Below are positions 63,945 through 64,000 of a DNA stretch of 64,000 nucleotides, piece after piece (position 1 is the first letter of the stretch; each line of letters begins with the position of its first letter). The notes under the pieces were generated by a model that was not told the origin of the DNA, searched no databases, and worked only from the letters and a program-made list of their open reading frames with translations. This DNA is from Rhodospirillaceae bacterium. GTDB lineage: Bacteria; Pseudomonadota; Alphaproteobacteria; Rhodospirillales; Rhodospirillaceae. Both the position numbers and the translations under genes were made by a program. The stretch is from positions 372,001 to 436,000 of the forward strand of contig JAVJSV010000012.1 of the NCBI GenBank assembly GCA_040219235.1, read 5' to 3'.

Positions 63945-64000
63945 TTAGTCTTTGATTGATCCGCCGGCAACGAGATGATCGATCTCATCCTGAGATAAGC
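63945..64000 (-). CDS. C-terminal end of a gene running off the right edge, possibly a CaiB/BaiF CoA-transferase
   Basis: Only the last 17 residues (LSQDEIDHLVAGGSIKD) and the stop TAA (63947-63945) are in the window. LSxxEIxxLxAxG near the extreme C-terminus is seen in CaiB/BaiF-type CoA-transferases, and the nearby CoA ligases fit that, but so short a piece cannot settle the family. Confidence 0.4.
   Translation of the reverse strand, partial: LSQDEIDHLVAGGSIKD

Noticed and set aside
1-64000. CRISPR array or rRNA operon
   Set aside because: No regularly spaced repeats of 25-40 bases and no rRNA sequence were seen.

Overview
The window looks like chromosomal DNA of an alphaproteobacterium. 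The evidence is a def-fmt-truA block beside a probable rmuC, the rpmH-rnpA-yidD-yidC-engB-argB order, a GGDEF protein coupled to a DUF2336 protein, coupled dapD-dapE, and panB-panC. The lineage below class level cannot be resolved by reading alone. There are no rRNA genes and no CRISPR array, and one tRNA is present.

Layout: (1) 1-22.7 kb is core. It holds the 5' end of a probable rmuC, a secreted DUF4139 protein, a small membrane protein, def, fmt, a GNAT acetyltransferase, truA, a membrane protein, the lysine/peptidoglycan genes dapD-dapE, a diguanylate cyclase with a DUF2336 protein, a HAD 5'-nucleotidase, argB, engB, yidC, yidD, rnpA and rpmH (with a near-consensus promoter at 15866-15894). 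A TVP38-type membrane protein, a disulfide flavoprotein and a histidine kinase follow, then panB-panC and an OmpA-like lipoprotein.

(2) 23.0-33.1 kb is an integrated genetic element of 10,057 bp (repeat start to repeat start) in tRNA-Arg(ACG). It is bounded by a perfect 50-bp direct repeat of the 3' part of the tRNA gene. From right to left it carries a P4-type tyrosine integrase, an AlpA/MerR-type DNA-binding protein, a RepA-like ATPase, two coupled small unknown proteins, a small unknown protein on the other strand, a large single-chain restriction-modification enzyme and a PD-(D/E)XK nuclease-like protein. GGGTACC motifs repeated every 11 bp occur just inside both ends. There are no capsid or conjugation genes, so it resembles a small satellite or integrative element carrying a defence cargo.

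(3) 33.2-54.2 kb is a surface polysaccharide locus: glycosyltransferases, a methyltransferase-RgpF-GT2 fusion, a Wzm/Wzt ABC exporter whose ATPase has a C-terminal glycan-binding-type domain, an O-antigen polymerase/ligase-like protein, the complete dTDP-L-rhamnose set (rmlA, rmlD, rmlB, rmlC), a multi-pass membrane protein, and a GT4-phosphoglycosyltransferase fusion that probably starts the chain on lipid carrier. It ends with a membrane-anchored protein carrying RTX-type Gly/Asp repeats. The gene content points to a rhamnose-containing O-antigen or capsule.

(4) 54.2-64 kb is catabolic and accessory metabolism: an MmgE/PrpD protein, an unknown 247-residue protein, an acyl-CoA synthetase, a secreted protein with an internal duplication, a GST-like protein coupled to a sulfurtransferase, a malonyl-CoA-synthetase-like ligase, a small unknown protein, a ferredoxin-reductase-type flavoprotein, and the last codons of a further gene.

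The most unusual material is the integrated element (restriction enzyme plus nuclease-like partner, phased end repeats), the multidomain glycan enzymes, and the RTX-repeat membrane-anchored protein.
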